From Onchocerca lupi (lineage: Eukaryota; Nematoda; Chromadorea; Rhabditida; Onchocercidae), in assembly GCA_028564675.1 (NCBI GenBank), contig JAOVVO010000142.1:1-64000 (forward strand): 64,000 nucleotides of DNA, read 5' to 3'. The notes under the pieces were generated by a model. That model was not told the DNA's origin, made no database searches, and saw only the letters and a program-made list of their open reading frames with translations. The position numbers and the translations under genes are program-made. Below, one piece after another: positions 25,601 to 39,000 of the stretch (position 1 is its first letter; each line of letters begins with the position of its first letter).

Positions 25601-27969
25601 TGAATATTCTCTCCTCTTCTTCAGTCCTTCCAAAATTTTCATATATTGAAATTTGTTAGGTGTTTAAATGAACTTTATATTTTCCGTTTTATTTCATCAT
25701 ATCTAAGCCATAAATACAAAAAAACAGTTGATATAAGTTCCAAAATGGTATTTCTAATTTTTAAAGTTTAATTGATACTGATTTTAGATATTATTCTAGA
25801 ATCTGGAATAAGTTTAATTCTAATCGAACATGGTTTAATTATACATTCACTTATTTGTAATAAAATCATAAAATAAAAGTTTAAATTCGAGAAATTTCAA
25901 ATTCGGGATTGAGTCAATTATTAAAAGAAAAAAGCTGAACTATTTGATTAAAAGGCTCTTAATTAAAGATTAACAAGTTGAAAATTTACACTATCAAGAA
26001 TATATGCCAAACTTTTATCGCTTTCAATTTGAGCATTTTTGTAATTTTTTCTTTTTTTTTCACTCACAAATCTTTCATTGTCCGAGAAGTCATTAAAATA
26101 GATGAGTGCAGTCGAATAACCATAGTATAGCAAAGGTATGTTATTGTGCATCCTATTCTTCTTATGGTTTCATTTTTGTAAATTATTTGAGTCTTTAAAT
26201 TTGAATTATAACATTTATATCTTGAAATTTTAATTTACGGTATCAATGACAAAATCTGATCTTGCCATTTCATTCGTAACTATTCGAGAATTGGCAATAG
26301 CTGAATAAAATCGAGATGGAGCTTCTATCGAAGCTTGAAACTTTCTAAGATGAGATTTTGGTACACGTTCGAAAATCAATTAACTCGAATTATTACTATT
26401 TGATTAAATGTAACGATTTGAAAACTGATAACGTGTGCATTAGTGATGCTCGATGTCAATTATCAGGCGATGGAATTCAAATGATGTCTAGTCGTCTGAG
26501 AATTTTGTTGATCCACCAAAATATTGTAACCGTTGATGATACGCTTTTTTGATTCTTTTTAATTTTCCATCAAAATTTCAACTCATCTAAAAATTCTTCA
26601 GAAGTTATTTTTATTTAGCAAGTATTTAAAACTTTTAAATACGTTTGAAATTCATATTCATGCTCGAAAACTTTTCATTTATTATCATTTTACTTCATTT
26701 CTTGATCATTCAACTTTCTACAAAGCCAATAAATGTTGGCATCAAATTTTATTTATTTATATATTCTATAATTCCGAAAATTCTTCAAGAATATCGAGAA
26801 AAATTAGATGAAATCTTCGAATAAGGAAAAGTTGAAAATTGATAAATTTCTGAGGAATAAAATGGCCATTACGAGAGTAGTAGGTGTGTCGTTGTTGTTA
26901 TAAATATGGAAATATTGGACGGAAATGATAGTAATGATAATATACGTCGGATATCACTTATTCATCAGGAAGAGGAAAGGAACGAAAGAATTGTCTCATC
27001 ATATTTTCTTCATTACGTTTAAATCTTTTCTTCAGCCAATCTTTGTTGATGCTTCTTTGTTCAAACTAACAAACACACGTGAAAGAGACGTTATTGTGGT
27101 TTCCTTCTTTTTACAGCACTATGCTGGGAACTATAGCTAAGTTGCCAATATTGTTAAAATGTTGATAATGTTATCTGATAGCATAATATTATCATCGCTA
27201 TTAGTACCATCATTATTATTATTGTTATTATCAATGATATCATCAATAGCTGTTTGATAAAATCAATTAATTTCAATTCTCATAAAATTATTACTCATTT
27301 TACATATCATCCTAATACGGTTCTATCCTAAATTATTCATTATTCTTTCCTCCTCTCTCTCTCTCTTTTGTACTCTTTTGCGGCAAATTTAGTTTTCACT
27401 CAACTCAAAGGAAAACCGATTTTTTTTTTCTGGCTTTGATAATGAAACCAAAACCAAAAACGACGGCAGGCGGTACTATCAAGAAGACCCAAAAGCAATT
27501 GTCGATGCGACAATCCTTCACACTTTCCACCAGAAGATAACTGTTCCTTTTTTTATTTGCCCTTTGCTAAAATTGCCATTTGCTTCGATCCACCGATTTC
27601 CCTTTTTTTCTCTTTTTTTTTTTTATTTTGTTTACTTGTTGACTTCTATCAAATGCATCGAATAGTTTTTTTATAGTTGACATTTGTCGTATATCATATT
27701 TGTTTTATTATTATTTTTTATGATTTTTATGATCTGTTTAGCATTTTTTTTTTTTTTTTTTTTTTTTGTCCTTTACCCCCATATATTGTGATAGATTTAA
27801 TAATCAGATAAGATTTACTTGACAAGTAACATTTCTATATTTTTTATAAGAAGAAATTCTTCAAAAAATACAAAATATAAATTATATGACAATGTAATTA
27901 TATGGCAAGAAGACGTCAAAGATAAAATGACTGCGAAATTTCGAAAAAAATTTTTAAAAACTTTTTCAG

Positions 27970-30900
27970 TAATGGATGAAATTGCTCTGATTGAATCACC
28001 ACAATCCACGTATATAACTCGATCACGAAATGCGACATTGACATGTCGAGCTCTTAATGCCAAACGAATACGTTTCAAATGTAATGGACGATGGGTATGT
28101 TTATTGGAATTTCAAAATAAGCAAACATTTTTGTTTAAATTTGACAATTTTTGGTAATTTTTAATATGAAAATAAAAATTTAAAAGGCGTAAATTTTTTA
28201 AAATTTAATACTTTAGATTAGGTTTAAATTATCTGAAACCTATCGAACTTATCATCAGCATTTTTCGTCTATTTACTCCATACTATAATACTATCCTATG
28301 ATGGCACAACATTACTTTCATGAGTGAATCATTTGGAAAAAGATAATCAAAAAAACTGTGAACCGCTCTGTGTAATCAAATTATTTGAATCATCCGAAAT
28401 TGACATTGAAGGAAGTTAATTTTTATTATTAGCTGGACGATTCACGCCATAATGTATCGCATGGAATAGATTCTGCCACTCATTTGCCCTTCTTCAAGGC
28501 AACCGTTGAAATTGATCGTCAGGAATTAAATGTTCATTCTGGTGATTTCACTTGCCAATGTTATGCTTCCACGGATTCTGACGTACAAGTAGTTCGCTCC
28601 GAATCAGCACGTGTTCGTATCGCATGTAAGTGGAACATTTCTTTTTTCATCTATTTATCATTTCTAGTATTTCAAACCATTAGTTTAATTAATTTTCCAC
28701 AAAAGCTTTTAGAGATAGATTAACTTGAAAATTTTTGAAATTGGTTAAAAATTGTTTTATACATTCCATCTGCCGGAACATTAATTAAATTTCACAAATA
28801 AAAAATATTCCGATTTTAATCAAAATTAATTAAATTTCATAAATACAGGATGAAGGATGCATTTCGCTATTGCCTTTATTAATATTACAGCAAAGTTTCA
28901 TCCTTTTTTTTCTTTTTATCCATTCAAAACTTTTCTTTCTACTTCGTTATATCATGATAAACTTTCAGTAAAACTTTGCTAATTTTCATAAACTAGTCTA
29001 TCTCAAAAAATTGTTTAAAAATTGAGTTTTATTTTATTCTTTTCTGATTCGAAGAAATTCTTTCAATGCAAAAAAAGAAAACGGAAAAAGTATAAACGGT
29101 TGCTTCTTTCCCATTTACTGTCATCATAATTTATTCTTCAATGTTTTTGTTACAATAGGCGAAGAAAAAATTGAACATAGCTTTTTTTATTTTCAGTAAA
29201 TAAAATATCGAAAAAAAAAAGAAAGGAAAGTATCTTTTTCTATAAGTTGATAAGATTTTCTTTCCCAAAAACATATAGGAATTCGAATAAAATTATAATT
29301 TTATTTTCCAGTTATTATCTTGCATCATTAATTTAACTAATTTTCAAATTAATAAATTGTACCGAAAATTTGCATATTTATTTATTTCTTTGTTGCCATA
29401 GTTTTCATTGACTAGACGGTAATATTTTAAGTGATAGATAGATATGTTGCAGAATTTTAAATTCCCAAAAAACTATGTCTTTTTTTCTTTTTTTTTTAAG
29501 AGAAATAGAATTACTGAAAAATTCCGGGATAAAAAAATATATTAGAGATTATAAATATGGATTAAGATAGATATACTGTGGATAATAACGATAATCATTT
29601 TGGTTATTAGTCTTCATGGTAAAGAATCATTATCATGCTTAAATGAGCATTAATTACTAATCAAGGTTAGTTATACACTTTCAATCGTTTACCCATCCTT
29701 GGTCTATTCCATTTCCAATTGTTATTTAGAAAGTATCACAATGTCGATAATGATAGCAAAATTTTATTCAATTCTAGTCAATGAAAGTTTCGAAATTTGA
29801 TCATAATGTATAAATGATTTCATCCATGAAAAGGCGAAAGAAAACTTGGAACTAAAATTGAAATTTGCATTTTTTTCTTATTTTTTTTTTTCTGAGAAAT
29901 GCTTAGTTTTATTGTTACATAAGCTTGCTTCATTGGTATGTATGTATGAATATACATAAATGATGAATGATTTTATTTTGAATGAAAATGATTCAAGGGA
30001 ATGCAAGATTTATATATTCATGAAAGGTATGCTAAGCAAGAAGTAAGCCAAAGATTATTAGTCAGTTCGTAGATTTGCATGTTTGCAAGTGCAGCATGCA
30101 AATCGTAATTGAGAAAGATTTTGCAAATCTGCTGCCAAGTATGTGGTAATTGAGCGTGCAATTAGCGTTATTTAACCGACGTTTTTGAAGTGGATACGGT
30201 GAAGTGTACTTGACATAATCAGAAATGCTAACTGGCCATCATTTTGCTCTATGACTGATTGCACTGATTAAACAGTTGATTGACCGACTTACTTGAATGA
30301 GCCATCTAAATCAACTGATGACCATAATATGCTAATCGATATCGTAATGGAAGTTCAAAATAGGTAGTAGTAAAATTATTAAAACTTTTAAAAACTAAAT
30401 GATTAAACATGAGAATTTATTTTATAAACGAGCGAAAGGGGTAAAATAAGATTGGAGACACTTAAAATTTTGATGTCAGTGACATGTCTCATGAGAGTAA
30501 CAAATTTTGAATTGTGACATTGGATGAATGTCCTCTTTTCTTCTCTCTCTTTCTCTCTCTCCTATTTCTCATCTCAAAATCTCTTTCGATTTTCAAAACT
30601 AGTCATTTTGCTATCAAGCATACATCGCGTAATTCATAATAAAATCCCATTGCTGCTAAAATTTCAAGAAATTTTCAAATATTTGCATAGAAGAAACGAA
30701 GAATTCACGAAGCATTTGAAATAAGTCGAACCCATTAAGCTCATCTATTAATTTTAATGCAACTGGCCTCTATTCCACTTCAGATCAAATGAAGAAAGAT
30801 AGTAATAAATAATTTTATGGTTTATGTAAGTTTCACTTTATCTTTAAAATCATATATTCTTTGCTATCAAATCTTTTTTCCAACAATTAATACTTATCCA

Positions 30901-33900
30901 TTAGCATTAATACTAAGCCATATTTTCTTATGGAATACAGAAAGAAGGCTAATTTCGTATTCTTTTGAAACATACATTTTTACAGAGTCTTTCAAATATC
31001 ATTTTCTGCTTTAAATTGTTGTATAGAATCTTGAAGAATTTCCTTTTTTTTTTTTTTCTTTTTTTCATATTTATTTGAATCAAAAATACAAAAAATTGAA
31101 GCTCATGAAAATGCAATCTTCATTTTGCATCAAAAAGATTATGTAAATTCCTTATGGAATGAGGATAGGTGAATAGTTGTGCAGCAGAAATTTCATCCGA
31201 TAATAGTAAATTTTGTCCTGAAAGGGATCTCAGTTTTCATGCAAAAATTGATTTATGGTCAGTGAACAAATATATGCATAAATTTAAATTTTTAACAAAT
31301 GAAATGTGACAAATGAAGGTAATTGCTTAAAATTTGAACAAATTGATGCAAATGTTTTAAAATTGTACAAATGAATATATTGAAGTATGAAAATTCAAAT
31401 CCGAATAATTCTTTGGGATGTTTCCCGCTACTGATCGTTTCATGAAATATTAAGTTTAAATTTAGGCCTCTAATTCTATCATTCATCATAAAAAGATAGA
31501 CTTTGAAGTCCTGTACATGAAATTAGTTTCAGTATGTCGCAGTAGAAATTTTCATATATTGGTATCAATAAAAAGAATAGGATTGCTATTTTAATGTCAC
31601 AAATACGAGGAATTGTCACGAAAAAAAAAAAAGAAAAAAATGGAACTCATAAATATCAAAAAGATAAAGAATGAGGTTTACGATGAGCAAAAAGAAGGGT
31701 CAATTAAATCGTAAATTGAAGGCCGGGGGGGTTTTTTTTTTAAATTTTTAGAAAAGTAAATAGATGAATTGGAGGAGACATCTCTGATAATATCGCATTC
31801 ACATATTTTTCATTCTTCCACTTTTTTACCTTTCATTTTAAAATTTATTGTAGTTTGTTTAATTTTTTAAATAGAATAGATGTAACATCTTTTCTTTTTT
31901 TTTTTAAAAAAAAGAATCATTATTTAACGTTCTCATTTGAATTTTTTTTTTTTTTTTATTCCAAAATTTGCATTTTCCAAGTTGATGGATCATTCCGACA
32001 CATTTTCCATATAAAATGTCAACTAATTCTCAGCACAATTGTATTTAAACACGAATAGGTCATAGTTACAAAATGAAAGAGAAAAAAAAAAGATGACAGC
32101 TGCTAGGCATTTTGCAAAAAGGATGACAACATCGATAAGCTAATATATCTCGGCAGTGTAAAATGGGAATTCCATTGAACAGCTGACTCATTAATGATTT
32201 AAAAAAAGTAAATATTTCATCCTGAATGAGTCTTATCACTTCATTTATTGATCCTGAAAGTATACATTATTGTTTCCTGCATATGAAAGATAAACAATAA
32301 ATATATCATTATAAAACTATGGTACAAAAACTATTCCAGATTAATTTCATACAGAAATATGACGGCAAACAAAACAATTGTCAAAATAGTTTGCTGTTCT
32401 CGAGAAAAAAATGGATTTTTCTTTTTTTTTTTTTGAAAAATTCCGATATAAAAATTTTTTTTTTTTTTTTTTTGAAAAATTCCGATATAGATGCAGTATT
32501 TTTCAACTTCCAGTTAATATATCAGCAATTAACATGTCATAGTTTAAGATATCAATATGACATCGAATATAAAATCCGAATAAATGATTCCTGAAAATGA
32601 ACTCATGCTTATATGATAATATGACATTGGCATTCTCTTATCGGTTGGTCCGGAAAATTGTGAAGTTTGATGTTTTCGGTAGCATCTAAGAACGACTAAA
32701 ACTACTCTTTGGATAAAATGAATAATTCTCATTTATTCCTGGTAATAAATTCAAGGAATTTTTGAAAAATGCAAGTAGTATTATAATTTAAATAGACTGA
32801 TTCATTTGAGTAATATCCAGTGAGGAAGAAGATTTCTTAAATTCGATACCGTATAACTTGCTGAAGTGGGCAATCAGCTTGTCCGATCTAAGCATGCTAT
32901 CTTGCTTGAAAATATAAATTTCAATACTAGTATGACTCATCCAATTCATAAGAAGCAAAATATTACCACTATTATTATTATTATTATCATTATTGCCTTT
33001 TATCAGTAATTAGTCTTGCAATTATCTAATTTATATGCAATGAACTGATTAGTTTTCCAAAATTGTATCAAACTGACACAGGAATGATAATTTTCCGGAT
33101 TATGTCACATATTCCTGAATTGATCAGACATCACTAAAATGTGGAAGAAAAAAAAAAGGAAGAATTTTGAGAAATTATATGAAACATCACAATTTTTTTT
33201 TGTGTTGAAAAAAAAAATTAAGATGAATGAATGAATAAAACGATTGTTTCTTGGCTAAAAAAGAAAAAAAAAATTAACTTAATAAAGCCAGAGATAATTC
33301 TGATGGATTATTCAAGATTTTTTTTCATTTTTCGGTTAAGCTTAAGTGAAATTCTCATGATTTATTAGTTTTTTCAGAGCAAGAAAAAAAAAAGTAATGA
33401 AAGATAAAGGTAGCTCAAATATTGTGGATTTTTGGATCAAAACAGGTGACCTCCCAAATCTTTTGAGCCTATCTCATCTTAATTAATTTATTACTTTTCG
33501 GCTCCATCCACGAGCTGCTTATTTATTTGGTTTGCTTCAGTTTAATGACTATTGATATTTGCCAAACCTTTTTTGGGGGAGATTTTTTTGAAGCAGCAAA
33601 GAATAAACATTTCACAGAATATTATGCAAAAATGAAATTTTATGATAGAACATTATAATGCTAAAACTTCACAAATAAACTTCACTTAAGGAAATTCAAA
33701 ATTAAATTAAAATAAAAAAAATGATTATTAAAACAGTCAATATTCTGTTTCCTAATTATATGCACGTTGTTGCATGAATTAGCTCTAATAACATCAGAAC
33801 ATAAGAATAAATATTTATAATAATAAGAATGACTAAATTGTTCAAAAAAAATTCAAGTAATTTCTCAATCTATTCAAATTAATTACTCATCAAAATTCAC

Positions 33901-36037
33901 AAATGTGTGTATTTCTTCTGACGTTGAACTTTTCGAAAAATCAAATGTTCCAGACATTCGGAAACATTTCTATCAAACGCCAATATCCGAAAATGTACCG
34001 GAAGGAGGTACTGTACATATGCATTGCTCACCACCAGAAGGTGAACCTAAAGTTGAGGTAAGCTTCATTTACAATTTATTTGACTAGTTGATGGAAAATT
34101 AAACTGAAGAAGAAATAAATTTTTATTATAATGGAATAGAGGAAATAAATCCAATGAATCTTATCAAAAGAGAATTAAATTTAATTTGACTTAGATATCT
34201 TAATTTTTTTTTTTTTTTTTGACTATCTTTTACTCTTTTATTATCGGAACAATCCTTCAATTACTATTTGTTGAAAAAATATTGAAAATGAAAATATTAT
34301 AAGGCATAGGAATGTATACAAATTTTACCTCAATCAGATGAATTAATTACTTCCACATGTTCTACAACTAATGATCCAATACAGCATCTTTAATGAGAAA
34401 TGATTATTAAAAGAAGATTGCTAACTTGATGGAACGGTGAAAATATCATTGATGATGATAGATCTAATCCTTATATCTATTCTTTAAATAAATTTTCCAA
34501 TCTATGCAGTTCCACATGAAATCCATCTTTTGGTTTTTTTTTTTTTTTCTTTTTTTAAATCTCATCTTCCTCAAGTTACGAACTCAAATTTCTACTTGTT
34601 TAATTTGTATGAAAACTTTCTTGTTTGTAATTAAAAATTTGGGAGGATGATTTTTTGTTGTTACTATTATTGCTGTTGTTGTTGTTGCTATATATATATA
34701 TATTTTTTTTCTTTGCTAAACTAGAATAAATAATGTTGCATTCTTTCATTTCATTTTCAAATTCATTTTTCGATTAATTTTGATTTTTTGATTTGATTTC
34801 TGTATATTTTTGTCGGTAATAAATTTGCTATAATATTTTGATTATTGACTGAGAAAGAATGAATAAATTGTTGAATATTACAGGTCTTCTGGATAAAAGA
34901 TGGAAAAGAGATTGAACGTCAATCAGATTCCAATATGATTATTGCCAATGATGGTTCATTGATCATATCCGCTGCTCGTTTGTCCGATTCGGGTAATTAT
35001 ACTTGCGAAGCACGAAATATCGCCAACAAACGCTTTTCTGATCCTGCACAAATTATTGTTTATGGTATGATACAACACATAAATTTCAATTCGAAATTTT
35101 ATGAGAAACATTGAATTTGCAATTTTTCATATTTCCGAAGTTTAATTTATGAATAATAAAGTTAGAAATAAACATGTAAATTATAAGGAGAATTTTTATT
35201 GAAAAGCACTTTATTAAAAGCTCGTTCATTATAGTTAAAATTTTTGATATATGAAAGCTAAAAGTATGTAAAATTTTTTGGAAAAAAAAATATGATCAAT
35301 AATTTGTCAAAGATAAATTATTTAGATTTTAATTAGTATCTAAAATAAAATTATATTTCATCAGTCATTTTTTGAAATAAAATTTCGACAATTTTATTGT
35401 CCGAACATATTTATATTCTTTGACCTTGAAGAAGAAGATTTTCATGTCCCAATATATGTTATGTGATATGTAGAATGAGTGGATTGTAAATATATAAGAA
35501 ATAAGTTAATCATTTATATGGCGCCAGTTTTTTTTCCTTTTTTTTTCCTTTCTTGTATTTTTCTTTTTTTTTTTTCTTTCAATTATTCAATAACAAAATA
35601 AGAACAAAGCTCGTAAAATAGTAACCGATAAATGTAATATAAAACTTATAGTACCGGAAAAAGTGGTCTTTTAATGATTGACAAAAGCGACATGACGCGT
35701 TATTTTCCGGTACGTATGGTCTCTTGTCGGCGCCTATAAATGTTTTGTCGGTCCTTTTGACTTTTCCTTTTTCTTCGCACTTTTTTTGTTTTTTTAATTT
35801 TTGAACAAGCACTTTATACTCGGAAAAAAATTCATCCAAGTCGGATTTGTCCTAAAAAACTAAATTTTCGCTTTAAAATGATGAAATGCGGGAACTTTTT
35901 TTTTTTTAATGACAACAATGAAATTTTAACATACCAGCAATCAATCAAATATAATATAAAACTAAGAGAAACATACATCCTAACTTGCTCATCCTATCTA
36001 AATCAGAATTGGTAGACTAGATTTGGGTTGTTGTTAG

Positions 36038-36071
<34 letters not shown>

Positions 36072-39000
36072 AAAGGATTCTTGCAATCATATAAGATTAC
36101 ATGAACCGTTGTGAAATTGAGAATAAGTTTAATAAAATTCCATGTTTTGAATTTTGAATTTTTCAGCTTCATTAATTCTTTCATCATTTCCAGGATGCAA
36201 CGAAGAATTGTAAATAGCACTTTTTTCAAGTTATTAATCAGTTAGAATTATTACAGTAAATGGTGAATGGGCAGAATGGTCTCCATGGAATGGTAATTGT
36301 AAAGTTGATTGTGGTCAATTAAAGCAAGAAATAATAAGGAGACGTTCCGGTACAATACACACCAAACTTGATGATATTTGGCCAAAGTTGGTACGTAGGA
36401 GAACTTGTAATAATCCCGCGCCATTGAACGGTGGATCTGATTGCTTAGGCGATCCTGAACAAACCAATGAATGTCCTTTAGATTGTCATTTGGATGGTTA
36501 TTGGTTCGTATTTTATTAAATCTTCAAGATTAAAGTGACAAAGTTCAGATCTTGTAAAAATTTGTCTTCTTTGCAAGAAAAAAGCAATTGTTAAGGGAAA
36601 ATTCAGATAGAATATATATTTGCTCTGGAAAAGAATAAAATAAAATTAATAAATGAAGTTAATGAACAAATGAATTATTTTTATTGGAACAAATATCATA
36701 TATTATAGGTCAGAATGGTCATCATGGTCACAATGTAGTGAAAATTGCCAAAAATTCCGTACTCGTTCTTGTAATTCACCCCGACCAACTAGCGGTGGGC
36801 AGTTATGTAGTGGCCGTGATTTAGATACCAAGAATTGTACCCAAGGAGAAGGTTACTGTATAGCAACGGCACAACGACCATCACCAACCTATATTGGGTA
36901 CAGCCTAGAGGCCCAACTTGCAATGTATGCTGGCCTATTCAGTGTACTCATCCTTTTGCTTATCATTCTTATCTTGATATTTATATTGCTCTATCGATGT
37001 CGACAACGATATAGTGGTAGCAAGAAAGATGGCTTTTATTTTGCTGAAAATAGTGGTTTGTTTTTCAATTAAAACTCTCGTTTAATATTTCTTTTTGTTG
37101 TGATTAACAATGTCTTCCAATAAATTGTCAATGCGAAAAAGTTGAATAATTTGCCTACTGCGATTGATTTTCAATTCTTAAATAATGCTCAATTTTGAAT
37201 AGAAAATTGAAGGTATAATAATTATAGGACATGTACGTACTGTATTATTGCAACAACAACAACAACGATTACTTGGTGATCCAACTGATTCACTTAAATC
37301 AATGCCAAAAGGTGGTAGTGAATTTTACACTTTAACAACGACTGCTTCACCAACTCATCCTCTTGTAAGACCGCCGTCATTAACGCTTAGATCTGCTAAC
37401 AGCAGTGGTTATTCGTCAACAAGAAAAATCACAGGTTGGAAATTATTTTCTGATCGGATCAAAGATTATTTTTTCTTTGAATTTAAAGATGAGATTTTAG
37501 GGAGGAAATTTTTTCTCTTCTTTAAAATATAAAAAGTCTTTAAATTTTGAAGGATCACGTATGGCATTAATTACTGAATCATCATCAAACTCATCGAATG
37601 GTAAAATTACAATAGCACGAACAAATTCACGAACTTCAGACGAAAATTATGCAACATTGTATGATTGTGTAGGTGATGCCAATGATCAGTACGGGTCCTT
37701 CGAGCTCAGCAAACAATCTCATGTTGTACTTCCCGCTTATGTGGATAGTACAGGGGGAAGATTATTGGTACTTTTTTCTCAGATTAACCTTAAAAACTCA
37801 AATTCTTTCATTGGTTTATTTAACAAACAACATTATCTATTTGATCAATTTTATCGTTACTAAACAATGATTCATTTCCTATTTTTAATAGATTCTGGAA
37901 TTTCCATATAATCTTAAAAATTAGATCACATTCTGAAATCGACTTTTTCTTGAAAATCAGAAAGGACACAGAGATAAGAGATTCGTTATGAGAAATTACT
38001 ACCTGTGAAAAGTCTGTATTATTGGTCTAATTTATTAAATAGAGAGGAGTAGCCGAATATATGTAAACCAGTAAAGAATAAATCCTGGAAATTTAAGACA
38101 GTAAAGAAATAATAAATTTTTTTTTCAGCTCAAACGAAGTGGTGCCACCCTGCTAATACCGGAAGGTGCATTTCAGACGAATCATATGATATTTCTTGCT
38201 GTTTCCGATGATCTCAACGATTCACCAAAATTACTGGGTAGCTTCACTTTTTTCTCAATTCATGTATTTAAAATCATCAAAATGAAATTTAATTTGAAAT
38301 TCGTTTTAATCTTTCGGAACAAATTTCAGAAGGTAATACGGTGCTAAGTGCTGTGGTCATGATAGGTCTATGTGATGAGAATGAGAATGATGTCGTCATA
38401 CATAGGCCGTTTATCGTGACATTTAAACATTGCGCTAATATTTTCCCGAAAGATAACTGGATTTTTATGATTTACGCAAAAGGCAATCAAAGCAACAACT
38501 GGGAAATGGTTGCACAAATTGGTGATGAAGATATCAATACACCTCTCTACTGCCAAATGGATTTGACAAGGTGCTATTTATTTCACTGACAAATGAGATT
38601 CATTACTCTGATAAGATGATCGGACAGTTCCGATAACTGGTGCAACTAATAAAAAAGCATTAGTAATGGAAATTGAGCCTTCTTCTATATCATTTCTTTT
38701 TATAGGTGCCACGTAATGATAGAGCGCTTCTGCAAGTTACTCTTAGTCGGTAAACCACGTCGACCGACGTTAGCAGCAATGAAACGAATGCACTTAGCAG
38801 CATTCGGTTCTTTGCATCGTATTTCCAATGATACTTCTATTAGGGTATATTGTGTACCCGAAACCGGGATAGCCATCCAGAATGTTCTGCGTCAAGAAGA
38901 AAATACTGGTGCTTTGTTGGCTGAAACCGAGAATTTCCTGATGCGTGAGAAGGGTGCCTTATGTATATGTCTTGAAGAAATGTCAACAGGACTCATCAAA

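Larger units (their letters stand above)
13812..27969. other. 14-kb region without recognisable genes, upstream of unc-5
   Basis: AT-rich sequence with many short low-complexity frames but no exon I can place in a known family on either strand. Contents: a perfect 10-bp inverted repeat at 21620-21642, a CAT microsatellite at 17510-17533, a GGAT run at about 19916-19934, a purine/pyrimidine-skewed and trinucleotide-repeat block at 22174-22610, a CA run at about 22669-22688 and a pyrimidine-rich stretch at about 25440-25510. The missing first exon(s) and promoter of unc-5 probably lie here, and part of the region is then its first intron. Confidence 0.55.
28626..33953 (+). other. unc-5: 5.3-kb intron of unc-5 between Ig1 and Ig2 exons
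   Basis: Donor GTAAGT at 28626 and acceptor CAG at 33951-33953. Mostly AT-rich. A less A/T-monotonous block at about 30040-30330 carries paired octamers and homeodomain-type motifs (separate entry). It also holds a tandem duplication at about 32417-32489 and an ATT run near 32970-32990. No nested gene seen. Confidence 0.7.

Noticed and set aside
27819..27971. Upstream in-frame extension of the first unc-5 exon
   Set aside because: It crosses a strong TTTTTCAG acceptor, is Lys/Ile/Asn-rich like intron sequence and has no signal peptide.
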